Source of the DNA: Alphaproteobacteria bacterium
GTDB lineage: Bacteria > Pseudomonadota > Alphaproteobacteria > Rhizobiales > Xanthobacteraceae
Length of the DNA: 49,346 bases
Assembly: GCA_026400395.1 (NCBI GenBank)
Contig: JAPLPD010000164.1
Coordinates: forward strand, 1-49,346
Direction: 5' to 3'
Shown here: piece by piece, positions 1 through 7,297 of the stretch
How the letters are laid out: every line of letters starts with the position of its first letter
How positions within the stretch are numbered: position 1 is the stretch's first letter
Notes under the pieces: model-generated
Database searches by the model: none
Told to the model about the DNA's origin: nothing
What the model saw: the letters and a program-made list of their open reading frames with translations, nothing else
Translations under genes and position numbers: made by a program

Positions 1-2
1 AG

Positions 3-1019
3 GACTGGAGCATCGGCAGCACTTCGGTGGTCTATACGCTCTCTCCGCTCAGTCACAATCTGGGCTTCGGTGCGCAGGTGATGGCGCTGGCGATGGGCGC
101 CGAACTCGTCATCAACGATTTGCCGCGCGGCGCGAGCCTCGCCGACCGTATCCTGGAAACCGACACGAGCTTCCTGGTCGGCGTGCCGCCGAACGCGATC
201 GATCTCCTGGCCGAGATGCAGCGGCGCAATTTGAAGGGCCTCGGCCGGCTGACCGGCTTCCGCATCTCCGGCTCGGCGGTGCCGAGCGAAGTAGTGGCGG
301 GGCTCATCGCCCAAGGGATCAAGCCGCAGAGCGGCTACGGCATGACCGAGAGTTGTGGCCACCAGTACACCATGCCGGAAGACGAGGCGCGGCTGATTAT
401 CGAGACGTCGGGCAAGTGCTGCGCCGGCTACGAGTTTCGTGTCTTCAAGGAGAACGATCCCGACACCGAAGCCGGGGTGGGCGAGATCGGCCAGCTCGGC
501 GGTCGCGGCGCGAGCCTCATGCTCGGCTATTTCGACGACCAGACCGCGACAGAAGACGCCTTCAACAAGGGCGGCTGGTTCATGACCGGGGATCTCGGCT
601 CGATCGATGCGCAGGGCTATCTGCGCATCGCCGGCCGCAGCAAGGACATCATCATCCGCGGCGGCCACAACATCCACCCGGCGCATATCGAGGAACTGGC
701 AACGCGCCACCCGGCGGTGCAGCGCGCCGCCGCTATACCGATGAAGGACGCTCGCCTGGGCGAGAAGGTCTGTCTCGCCGTGGTCAATCGCCAGGGCCAG
801 AACGTGACGCCCGACGAACTGCTCAATCATCTCGATGCGGTGGGCCTATCGAAATACGACATGCCGGAATATTTCCTGCGGCTCGACGAAATTCCGCTGA
901 CGCCGAACGGCAAGATGCTCAAGCGGGCGATCCTGGACTGGATCGAGGCCGGCCGCGTGACGCCGCAGCCTGTGCGTTTCGACGGAAAACGCGGCAGGGA
1001 TGCGGCAAACCCCAATTGA
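3..1019 (+). CDS. Acyl-CoA ligase (AMP-dependent synthetase), 5' truncated by window edge
   Basis: This is the C-terminal ~338 residues of a class I adenylate-forming enzyme, which activates a carboxylic acid to acyl-AMP and then to its CoA thioester in the cytosol. The reading frame is open back to the first bases of the window, so the gene starts upstream; family members are about 500-550 residues. Visible core motifs are the adenine/acyl-binding GYGMTES, the YFDD and GGWFMTGDLG motif with its ribose-binding Asp, the hinge GRSKDIIIRGG, and the C-terminal PNGKMLKR with the catalytic Lys that serves the adenylation step. The pattern fits medium-chain or cyclohexanecarboxylate/aromatic acyl-CoA ligases, but the substrate pocket is mostly outside the window. 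It is followed 78 bp later by the PyrK-like gene on the same strand, so co-transcription is possible. Confidence 0.88.
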   Translation, partial: DWSIGSTSVVYTLSPLSHNLGFGAQVMALAMGAELVINDLPRGASLADRILETDTSFLVGVPPNAIDLLAEMQRRNLKGLGRLTGFRISGSAVPSEVVAGLIAQGIKPQSGYGMTESCGHQYTMPEDEARLIIETSGKCCAGYEFRVFKENDPDTEAGVGEIGQLGGRGASLMLGYFDDQTATEDAFNKGGWFMTGDLGSIDAQGYLRIAGRSKDIIIRGGHNIHPAHIEELATRHPAVQRAAAIPMKDARLGEKVCLAVVNRQGQNVTPDELLNHLDAVGLSKYDMPEYFLRLDEIPLTPNGKMLKRAILDWIEAGRVTPQPVRFDGKRGRDAANPN

Positions 1020-1097
1020 CTCAGGTTTCGGCCTGCCACATACCAACGGGCATCCGGCAAAGCTCCCCCCAGAAATCAGGCAAAATACTGTAGCGAC

Positions 1098-1967
1098 ATG
1101 GCGCTTGTAACGTCCAACAATTACACCAATTCGGCGCTCAGGACCGGGGACGTCGACACTTATCCGGAGCGGAAGGTTGGCGAGTTCATCGGCACTGTGG
1201 TGTCGAATGCCTCGGTCAACGACGAATACAAACACGTCGTCCTCAAGGTTCACCCGCAGGCGTTGAAGGCCTACGCCGGGCAGATGTTCCACCTGCTCTG
1301 CCCGTCGCCCGACGGGGCCGAGGTCTGGATGCGCCGGCCGATGAGCGTGTACCGCGTCGACCGGACGAATGGACAAATCGAGTTTCTCTACAAGATCGAA
1401 GGCCGCGGCACCCGCGGCATGGCATTGCTCGAACCGGGCGACGATTTCAACGTCGCGGGCCCGCTAGGCCACGGCTTCACACTCGATCCGAGCTGGAAAA
1501 ATATCGCGGTGCTCGGCCGCGGCGTCGGCTTGGCCACGCTCGCGCCGCTGTCGCAACTGGCAGCCGAGAACAAGGTCGGCGTCACCGCGATCCTCTCGGC
1601 GCGCAACCCCGGCGTCGTGATGTCAAAGAAGTTGTTTGACGAACTCGGCGCACGCACCATGGTCGTGCTCGATTCCGACAACAGCAGCGCGGTCGAGAAT
1701 GTCGAGAAAATCCTCGGGGACCTGATCGCACGGCGCCAGGCCGACGCCTTCTTCACCTGCGGCTCCAACCGGCTGCTGAAGCTGATGCAGCGGCTCGGCA
1801 AGAAGCATGCCATTCCTGGCCAGGTCGCCATGGAGCAGATCATGGTGTGCGGCTTCGGCGCCTGCTACGTCTGCATGCGCACGTTCGAGGTCGATGGCCA
1901 GAAGGTGCTCCGGCGCGTCTGCCGCGATGGTCCGGTGTTCAACATGCAGGAGGCCGTGGGATGGTAG
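1098..1967 (+). CDS. PyrK-like FAD/[2Fe-2S] electron-transfer subunit
   Basis: A 289-residue ferredoxin-reductase-fold protein resembling the electron-transfer subunit of class 1B dihydroorotate dehydrogenase. An N-terminal FAD barrel (about residues 25-120, with the RRPMSVYR flavin-binding segment) is followed by an NAD-binding Rossmann half (residues 130-235). A C-terminal cysteine cluster C251-x4-C256-x2-C259-x15-C275 matches the [2Fe-2S] site of PyrK. It would pass electrons between NAD(H) and the FMN of its partner. Its stop overlaps the start of the PyrD-like gene (ATGGTAG), the usual sign of a translationally coupled complex. The start is the ATG at 1098; no strong Shine-Dalgarno sequence is visible. 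The linked upstream CoA ligase makes a catabolic or specialised role as likely as pyrimidine synthesis. Confidence 0.85.
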   Translation: MALVTSNNYTNSALRTGDVDTYPERKVGEFIGTVVSNASVNDEYKHVVLKVHPQALKAYAGQMFHLLCPSPDGAEVWMRRPMSVYRVDRTNGQIEFLYKIEGRGTRGMALLEPGDDFNVAGPLGHGFTLDPSWKNIAVLGRGVGLATLAPLSQLAAENKVGVTAILSARNPGVVMSKKLFDELGARTMVVLDSDNSSAVENVEKILGDLIARRQADAFFTCGSNRLLKLMQRLGKKHAIPGQVAMEQIMVCGFGACYVCMRTFEVDGQKVLRRVCRDGPVFNMQEAVGW

Positions 1968-2908
1968 ACCTCTCGGTCAAGATCGGCGACATCACCCTGC
2001 AGAATCCGATTCAGCCGGCCTCCGGCGCGTTTTCGTGGGAATACAACGACGTCATCGACCTCAACCGGCTCGGCGCGCTAGTGGCGAAGACCATCTGCCG
2101 TGAGCCACGGCTCGGCAACCCGACGCCGCGCATGGCCGAAACCGAGGCCGGGATCATCCAGTCGATCGGGCTGCCGGGCAAAGGAATCGAATACTTCGTC
2201 GATCACATCGTACCCGAATACGCCAAGTTCAAGCCGCCGCTGGTGGTGAGCGTGAACTCGGAGACGATCGAGGATTTCGCCGCGCTCGCCGAAGAGCTGA
2301 GCGTTCCGGACGTCGATGTGATCGAGGCGAACATCTCGTGTCCGACCCGCAACCAGACGGGCGGCAACTTCGCGATGCACGAGGATTACACCCGCGACTG
2401 CATCACCGCGATCCGAGCGAAAACGAAGAAACCGCTTTGGGTGAAGCTGTCGCCCAATGCTGGCGACATCGTCTCGATCGCACGCGCCGCCGAAGCCGCC
2501 GGCGCCGACTGCCTGGTCATCGCCAACACCTTCCTGTCGCTCAAGATCAGGACCGACAACTTCCGCCCCGCGCTCGGCAACAAGTTCGGCGGACTGGTTT
2601 CCCCGGCGTTGAAGCCGATCGTGCTGCGGATGGTCTATCAGGTGGCAAAGCAGGTGAAGATCCCGATCATCGGCGTCGGCGGCGTGACCAAAGCCGAAGA
2701 CGTGGTCGAATACATGCTCGCGGGTGCGAGCGCGGTCGGCATCGGCTATGCGGGTTTCCGCAATCCGACGGCGCTGGTTCAGATCATCGACGACCTCGAA
2801 GCCTGGTGCGACGAGCGCGGCATCAAGAAGGTCACCGAACTGATCGGTGCGGTGAAAGACGCCGACATGGAAAGCGACCCGCTGGTCGCGGCGTCGGTCG
2901 GCGTCTGA
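1961..2908 (+). CDS. PyrD 1B-like dihydroorotate dehydrogenase family oxidoreductase
   Basis: A 315-residue TIM-barrel FMN enzyme of the class 1B dihydroorotate dehydrogenase/dihydropyrimidine dehydrogenase family. The start chosen is the ATG at 1961, which overlaps the PyrK-like stop; the frame stays open upstream, but that extension is the shadow of pyrK. Conserved features are ASGAF near residue 20, the FMN/substrate lysine in AKTICREPRLGNPTPR, NISCP with the base Cys at 127, the ANT pair near 188, and the C-terminal phosphate-binding GVGGV and GIGYAG. The loop that in PyrD 1B reads NAIGLQN reads QSIGLPG here (Q67-G73), so an orotate-contacting Asn is replaced. That argues for a related but different substrate. 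It forms a two-subunit unit with the upstream gene. Confidence 0.85.
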   Translation: MVDLSVKIGDITLQNPIQPASGAFSWEYNDVIDLNRLGALVAKTICREPRLGNPTPRMAETEAGIIQSIGLPGKGIEYFVDHIVPEYAKFKPPLVVSVNSETIEDFAALAEELSVPDVDVIEANISCPTRNQTGGNFAMHEDYTRDCITAIRAKTKKPLWVKLSPNAGDIVSIARAAEAAGADCLVIANTFLSLKIRTDNFRPALGNKFGGLVSPALKPIVLRMVYQVAKQVKIPIIGVGGVTKAEDVVEYMLAGASAVGIGYAGFRNPTALVQIIDDLEAWCDERGIKKVTELIGAVKDADMESDPLVAASVGV

Positions 2909-2945
2909 GCCGCCGCGCATCGGGCGGCTGGCATGGTCGGCTGAC

Positions 2946-4268
2946 ATGGCGAGCCCATTCGAGCAATCCGTTGCCAACGCGGTCGCCCATCACGAGGCCG
3001 GGCGTCTCGAGCAGGCGGAGGCCGTCTACCGTGACGCGCTTGGCTTGGCGCCAGGTCATCCGGCCGTAACCCACAATCTCGGCGTCATCGCCGCAGCCAA
3101 GGGCCGGCATCGCGAAGCCCTCGCCCATTTCGACGCCGCGATCGCTGCCGAACCGCAGTATGCCGCCGCGCATTACAACCGCGCCTCGGCGCTGCAAACG
3201 CTCGGCCGATCGCGCGACGCCCTGCAGAGCTTTGCGCGGGTCTGCGCGATCGATCCTGGCCACTACGACGCCCATCGCGCGCTCGGCTTCCTCTGGCTCG
3301 CCGAAGGCGACCGCGGCCGTGCACTCGATCATTTCGCGCGCACCTACGAGCTCCGGCGCGGCGACGACCGGTCGGGCATCGCGGCCAAGTCGCTGACCTG
3401 GGCGGCGCGCGGCAAGCTGCTGCACGACGCCGAGCAGTTTCGCCATCTGGCGGCACGTCGCCGCGACCGGCTGAGCTTCGAGGCTCTGGCGCGAAACTAT
3501 GAAGCGGTTGCGGAAGGCGTTCCGGAGCAGGCCGTGCCGCTGTCCGACGAGCAGCTCGACGCACTCGGCGATGACTACAACACCGCGATCCATGTCGGCG
3601 CTGCGCCGGAGATCGCGGGCCGCGCCGTCAGCGAGCGGTCGGACCGGGACGCCTTGATGGAGCGCTACCGCGAGCGCGAATGCGGCGCGGTGTGGTTCGA
3701 TGACCTCCTCACCCCTCCGGCCCTCGCCGCGCTGAAGCGCCACTTGCTCGAAAGCACGATCTGGCACGACTTCAGCCACATCGGCGGCTTCGTCGCCTCC
3801 TATCTCGAGGATGGCCTCGCCTGCCCGCTGCTGCTTCAGATTGCCGACGAGATTCGTGGCGCCTTTCCCGACCTGCTCAAAGAGCACCCACTGTCCCAGG
3901 CCTGGGCGTTCAAGGGGCTCCAAGCCACCGCGGCCATTGACGCTCACGCCGACGATGCAGCCATCAGCATCAACTTCTGGGTGACGCCGGACCACGCCAA
4001 CCGCAATCCCGACGGCGGCGGACTGGTCGTGTGTCGCGCTCCGCCACCTGCTGCATGGCAGGTGCAAGGCTACGAAGCGGACATGACAGCGATCTCGGCA
4101 TTCCTAAACCGACACGTCGCCGACAACTTGGTTGTGCCTTACCGAGAGAACCGCGCAGTCCTGTTCGAATCCCGGCTGTTTCACCGCTCCGGCTCCACGA
4201 ATTTCGCCGCCGGCTACGAAAATCACCGCATCAATCTGACGCTGCTGTTTGGCCGCCACACCGATTGA
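2946..4268 (+). CDS. TPR protein fused to a 2-oxoglutarate/Fe(II) oxygenase-like domain
   Basis: A 440-residue soluble protein. Residues 1-150 contain about four tetratricopeptide repeats (alternating small and hydrophobic positions, with PGHPAVTHNLG and PQYAAAHYNRA as clear examples), a protein-binding scaffold. Residues ~215-440 resemble a cupin-type 2OG-Fe(II) oxygenase: H334-A-D336 and H413 could be the metal facial triad, and R428 after H427 the 2-oxoglutarate arginine, on strands ISINFWVT and RINLTLLFG. Similar TPR-hydroxylase fusions are known among uncharacterised bacterial proteins. No signal peptide is seen. The start ATG follows the PyrD-like stop by 37 bp, and the stop overlaps the next start (TGATG), so it is probably translated from the same message as its neighbours. 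The hydroxylation target is unknown. Confidence 0.72.
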   Translation: MASPFEQSVANAVAHHEAGRLEQAEAVYRDALGLAPGHPAVTHNLGVIAAAKGRHREALAHFDAAIAAEPQYAAAHYNRASALQTLGRSRDALQSFARVCAIDPGHYDAHRALGFLWLAEGDRGRALDHFARTYELRRGDDRSGIAAKSLTWAARGKLLHDAEQFRHLAARRRDRLSFEALARNYEAVAEGVPEQAVPLSDEQLDALGDDYNTAIHVGAAPEIAGRAVSERSDRDALMERYRERECGAVWFDDLLTPPALAALKRHLLESTIWHDFSHIGGFVASYLEDGLACPLLLQIADEIRGAFPDLLKEHPLSQAWAFKGLQATAAIDAHADDAAISINFWVTPDHANRNPDGGGLVVCRAPPPAAWQVQGYEADMTAISAFLNRHVADNLVVPYRENRAVLFESRLFHRSGSTNFAAGYENHRINLTLLFGRHTD

Positions 4269-5305
4269 TGGTTCAATCCAGCAACGAAACCGCCCAGCCA
4301 GTCGAGATCGATATGCGCGCAGTCGTCGTCCGTGAATTCGGTGGCATCGGGAACGCAAGCCTCGGCGACATGCCGAAGCCCGCTCCGAAAGCGGGTGAAG
4401 TGCTGCTGGAAACGCGGGCAGTCTCGGTCAATTTCGTCGATCTGGTGATGATCAGCGGCAGCTACCAGTTCAAGCCGCCGCTGCCGTTCATTCCCGGCAA
4501 GCTGCCGGTCGGCGTGGTCGCGGCGGTGGGCGACGGCGTCACTAAATTCAAGCCGGGCGACCACGCGCTGCTGATGGCCGAGTCAGCGGGATTTGCCGAG
4601 TTCGCCGTGATGCCCGAAGGGCAGTGCATCAAGCTGCCGCCGACGCTGCCATTCGAGGAAGCAGCATCAATGGCGCTGGTTTACGACACCGCCTATTTCG
4701 CGCTGAAGGATCGCGGGCGGATTCAGCCTGGCGAAACCGTGCTGGTGCTGGGCGCGACCGGTGGCGTCGGGCTGGCTGCCATCCAGTTGGCCAAGGCGAT
4801 GGGCGGCAAGGTGTTCGCCGCGGTGGCAAGCAAGGACAAGGAGGACATCGTGCGGACGGCCGGCGCCGACGCGATCGTCGATCTGTCGGGACCCAATCTG
4901 CATGATGGATTGCGCCAGCAGGTGTTCTCGCTGACGGACAAGAAGGGCGTGGACATCGTCGTCGACATGCTGGGCGGCGACATTTTCGACGCCGCGGTGC
5001 GCGCGCTGGCCTGGTGCGGCCGGTTGATCGTCATCGGGTTTGCCGCGGGGCGCATTCCGTCGCTGAAGATGAACTATGTGCTTGTGAAGAACATCGAAGT
5101 CAGCGGCATGCAGATCAGCGATTACCGCAAGCGGAAGCCGGCCGATATGCAGGCGGCGTTCGCGGACATTTACGCCATGCACGCGGCGGGGAAATTGAAG
5201 CCGCTTCCGACCAAGGCGTATCCGCTGGAGCAATTCGCAGAGGCGCTGGGCGACATCAAGGATCGCAAGGTGCGCGGGCGGATCGTGCTGACGACGGGGA
5301 AGTGA
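4268..5305 (+). CDS. NADPH:quinone oxidoreductase family (medium-chain dehydrogenase)
   Basis: A zinc-independent medium-chain dehydrogenase/reductase of the quinone oxidoreductase type. The GroES-like N-terminal domain begins MRAVVVREFGG; the Rossmann domain carries the NADP-binding GATGGVGLAAIQLAK, then VDIVVDMLGGD and a C-terminal PLEQFAEALGDIKDRKVRGRIVL typical of the family (written here as one segment near the C-terminus). It lacks the structural-zinc cysteines. It probably reduces quinones or enones, or acts as an enoyl/acryloyl-type reductase. The start at 4268 overlaps the previous stop; an internal ATG at 4313 would give 330 residues, the usual family length, and is a good alternative. 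It ends exactly against the convergent ogt gene with no gap. Confidence 0.85.
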   Translation: MVQSSNETAQPVEIDMRAVVVREFGGIGNASLGDMPKPAPKAGEVLLETRAVSVNFVDLVMISGSYQFKPPLPFIPGKLPVGVVAAVGDGVTKFKPGDHALLMAESAGFAEFAVMPEGQCIKLPPTLPFEEAASMALVYDTAYFALKDRGRIQPGETVLVLGATGGVGLAAIQLAKAMGGKVFAAVASKDKEDIVRTAGADAIVDLSGPNLHDGLRQQVFSLTDKKGVDIVVDMLGGDIFDAAVRALAWCGRLIVIGFAAGRIPSLKMNYVLVKNIEVSGMQISDYRKRKPADMQAAFADIYAMHAAGKLKPLPTKAYPLEQFAEALGDIKDRKVRGRIVLTTGK

Positions 5306-5884
5306 CTAAAGCCCCGGCAAACGGGGCGGGACTGGCGCGCGCCGCGGTAACATATCGAGGCTGACACCTTCGAGTGCCAGGAGTTTCTGCTTGGTGGCGA
5401 CGCCGCCGTAGGCGGAAAATCCGCCGGGCTTTTTGCCGGCAGCGAGCACGCGGTGGCACGGAATGACGACGGGCACCGGATTGCGTCCCATCGCCTCGCC
5501 CACATCGCGGGCGCCCTCCCAGCCGGTCATGCCGAGCCGCGCGGCAAGTTCGCCATACGTCACCGTCTGGCCGAACGGGACCTCGCGCAAAGCGGCGTAA
5601 AGCTTCTGGCGAAAATCATCGATGCCTTCAAAATCAACGGTGATGGCGGAAAAGTCGATCGGCCGGCCGGCCATGTAGCGTTGGACGTCGGCGACAACCG
5701 ATTGCACCCAGGGCGGTGCGTCTTCCGCGTTGGTGCTGCGGCACTTCACGGCCAGACGCAATTCCGTTTGGCCGCGATCAATTTCCGGAAGCTGTATGCC
5801 GCAAAGTCCGCGCCCATTCCACGCGACGCCGCATTCGCCCATCACGGTGTCGAACAGCTGATGATGAGCGGCCGGCGCGGACAT
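5306..5884 (-). CDS. ogt: Methylated-DNA--protein-cysteine S-methyltransferase
   Basis: A 192-residue O6-alkylguanine-DNA alkyltransferase, a suicide repair protein that moves the alkyl group from guanine or thymine onto its own cysteine. The helix-turn-helix (VPFGQTVTYGELAARLG, residues 102-118) and the active-site motif PVVIPCHRVL with nucleophile C143 are intact. Further hallmarks are the arginine-finger region GARDVGEAMGRNP, residues 124-136, and the GFSAYGG loop after the active site. There is no Ada-type N-terminal zinc/AraC domain, so the protein is Ogt-like. The ATG at 5884 is the first in frame. It is convergent with the quinone oxidoreductase gene and tandem with the PRC-barrel gene upstream, 61 bp away. 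Confidence 0.93.
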   Translation of the reverse strand: MSAPAAHHQLFDTVMGECGVAWNGRGLCGIQLPEIDRGQTELRLAVKCRSTNAEDAPPWVQSVVADVQRYMAGRPIDFSAITVDFEGIDDFRQKLYAALREVPFGQTVTYGELAARLGMTGWEGARDVGEAMGRNPVPVVIPCHRVLAAGKKPGGFSAYGGVATKQKLLALEGVSLDMLPRRAPVPPRLPGL

Positions 5885-5945
5885 GATTCGAAACCTAGTT
5901 CATGCGCCGCGCAATGCCACCCGATTTGTGAGAGCGTCCCCTACA

Positions 5946-6344
5946 TCATGGCCAGTACGGCGAGACCCCGTAATAGCCGTGGATATCGCGGCCGCGCTCC
6001 TGGTCCCACTTCCATTCCTCACCGGTCGCATAATGCGGCGCGGTCTTGAGTTGGTCGTCGGTGAGGTTCACCTCGTAGCCGCCGAGTTTCTCGCTGTAGG
6101 TCAGCCGCTGCCAAGGGATCGGATAGTGGTCCTCGCCGATTCCGAGGAAGCCGCCGAATCCCATGACCGCATAGGCGGCCTGACCGCTGACCTTGTCGAT
6201 CATCACGCGCTCGATCTCGCCGATCTTGCTGCCGTCGGAGCGGTAGACGTTGGTGCCTTCAACGCGATCGCTGCCGATCAATTCATGGCGGCCGTGGGCC
6301 AGCGGAGTCGCGACCGCGTTGCCACTGTTCATGGTCATGCTCAT
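5946..6344 (-). CDS. PRC-barrel domain stress protein
   Basis: A 132-residue cytosolic protein with one PRC-barrel domain: LIGSDRVEGTNVYRSDG, IGEIERVMIDKVSG, then YAVMGFGGFLGIGEDHYPIPW and the Tyr/Trp-rich tail ending HGYYGVSPYWP. PRC-barrel proteins of this small type are common in Hyphomicrobiales and are often part of the general stress response; their molecular role is poorly known. The start is set at 6344 because AAAGGA lies about eight bases upstream; an earlier in-frame ATG at 6464 would add 40 unconserved residues with no ribosome site. The upstream sequence carries an EcfG-type promoter-like pair (see 6378-6403), which supports stress control. Confidence 0.86.
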   Translation of the reverse strand: MSMTMNSGNAVATPLAHGRHELIGSDRVEGTNVYRSDGSKIGEIERVMIDKVSGQAAYAVMGFGGFLGIGEDHYPIPWQRLTYSEKLGGYEVNLTDDQLKTAPHYATGEEWKWDQERGRDIHGYYGVSPYWP

Positions 6345-6377
6345 GAGGATGTCCTTTTGCGGTTGTCCTGGACGGAA

Positions 6378-6403
6378 AACGTGCGAACGGCGCCAGAGAT
6401 TCC
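6378..6403 (-). promoter_or_regulatory. EcfG (general stress sigma factor)-like promoter of the PRC-barrel gene
   Basis: Read on the minus strand, the sequence is GGAAT, 17 bases, then CGTT. The alphaproteobacterial EcfG consensus is GGAAC-N16/17-CGTT, so one base differs. Transcription would begin about 25 bases before the PRC-barrel ATG at 6344, leaving room for its AAAGGA ribosome site. The link is inferred from spacing and from the known stress control of PRC-barrel genes. Confidence 0.45.
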
Positions 6404-6584
6404 CCGGCCCTGCGCGCCCCTGCCAGCAAGACGATCCCGGCCAATCACGCCATTCCAGGCGCAAAATGCCTTGGGAACCCGGTGCGCCATGAAATAAAGC
6501 GAGCTTTTCGCGATTGGCCTGGACTTATGGACCGCAACCTGCGCCCCTTGGTCGCAGCCTCAATCCCGCAGCGGAGGATACCCC

Positions 6585-6857
6585 ATGCAGGCGCTTACCC
6601 TCATGGTTGTTTACGCACTCACCACGATCACGGTTCAGTTCGTCGGACTTCTGATCAGCCGGCTCATCGAATACGAATGGCCGACGCTCGGCCTGATGTC
6701 GTTCCTGATCCTGTTCATGGCCGCTTTTGGGATCGCCTGGCCGATCGCCGTGCGCGTCGCCGAATGGCTGATCCGCCGCGCCGGACACGAGGTCGAAACG
6801 GCGCAAAGCGGCGGCTACGTCGTCGAGCCGGCGAAGCGGACCCGCCCCTCGGTTTGA
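6585..6857 (+). CDS. Small two-helix membrane protein, unknown function
   Basis: A 90-residue protein with two predicted transmembrane helices (about residues 5-26 and 34-57) and a short polar tail of about 30 residues (RRAGHEVETAQSGGY). Arg and Glu at the loop (SRLIEYEW) and the basic tail suggest that both ends lie on the cytosolic side. A strong ribosome site GGAGG sits 8 bases before the ATG, and a good intrinsic terminator follows two bases after the stop, so this is a self-contained transcription unit. I do not recognise the family. Confidence 0.72.
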   Translation: MQALTLMVVYALTTITVQFVGLLISRLIEYEWPTLGLMSFLILFMAAFGIAWPIAVRVAEWLIRRAGHEVETAQSGGYVVEPAKRTRPSV

Positions 6858-6858
6858 A

Positions 6859-6889
6859 CGCGAGGCGAAGTCGCCCGCGTTTTATTTTT
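6859..6889 (+). terminator. Rho-independent terminator of the small membrane protein gene
   Basis: CGCG (6859-6862), one bulged A, GGCG (6864-6867), loop AAGT, then CGCC (6872-6875) and CGCG (6876-6879), followed directly by TTTTATTTTT (6880-6889). The stem begins two bases after the stop codon at 6855-6857. Confidence 0.75.
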
Positions 6890-6941
6890 AAATGCGAGAG
6901 AAGCGTACCGCGTTGGCGCGCGTCTCATGTTGATTCGTTGA

Positions 6942-7100
6942 CTACTTCTTGCCTGCGACCGGATATTCGAGTTCGCAGCGCCCACATTTGAATATGAAAT
7001 GATCGCTGGGCTGCTGCCGATGAATTGTCTTGAGTCCCATCGCCTGCGCGCACATCGGGCACGCCGGAGCTTTGGGATCGGCAGGCTGTAATTCAGACAT
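6942..7100 (-). CDS. 52-residue zinc-ribbon protein
   Basis: A very short gene: 52 codons from an ATG at 7100 to TAG at 6944-6942, preceded by AGGAG seven bases upstream. The product begins MSELQPADPKAPACPMC and has two CxxC knuckles, C14-P-M-C17 and C39-G-R-C42, separated by 21 residues, which is the layout of a single treble-clef or zinc-ribbon. Between them lies a charged, aromatic strand (DHFIFKC). It has no other domain; it may be a small nucleic-acid- or protein-binding factor. The 84 bases between it and the convergent membrane protein gene hold that gene's terminator. The 197 bases upstream to 7297 contain small palindromes but no gene I can support. Confidence 0.68.
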   Translation of the reverse strand: MSELQPADPKAPACPMCAQAMGLKTIHRQQPSDHFIFKCGRCELEYPVAGKK

Positions 7101-7297
7101 GCGAAAACTCCTCTGCTTGGGCGCAGAACGGGCCTCTTGGCACTGACTGGGTTTCGAAGGGCGAATGCCCTGGGTGGCAAGACAACGCAGATGCCGCGAT
7201 CGGGTGCCGCGGCTCGACCTACAAAATTGTAGGAATTTTTAGGGAACCTCGATGTTCCTGCGGCTCATTGCGACTTCGCCCACCCCAACAGGGCGAT

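Noticed and set aside
1847-1960. A longer N-terminus for the PyrD-like protein
   Set aside because: These codons are the shadow of the PyrK cysteine region in another frame; the ATG at 1961 gives the family's normal start.
1098-2908. Annotation as the housekeeping pyrK and pyrD of pyrimidine synthesis
   Set aside because: The orotate-contact loop is altered and no pyrimidine genes are nearby; I kept it as a PyrDK-like pair without gene symbols.
7218-7240. CCTACAA-AA-TTGTAGG followed by AATTTTT as a terminator
   Set aside because: The loop is very small and no plus-strand gene lies just upstream; on the minus strand the tract is A-rich, so it has no clear role.
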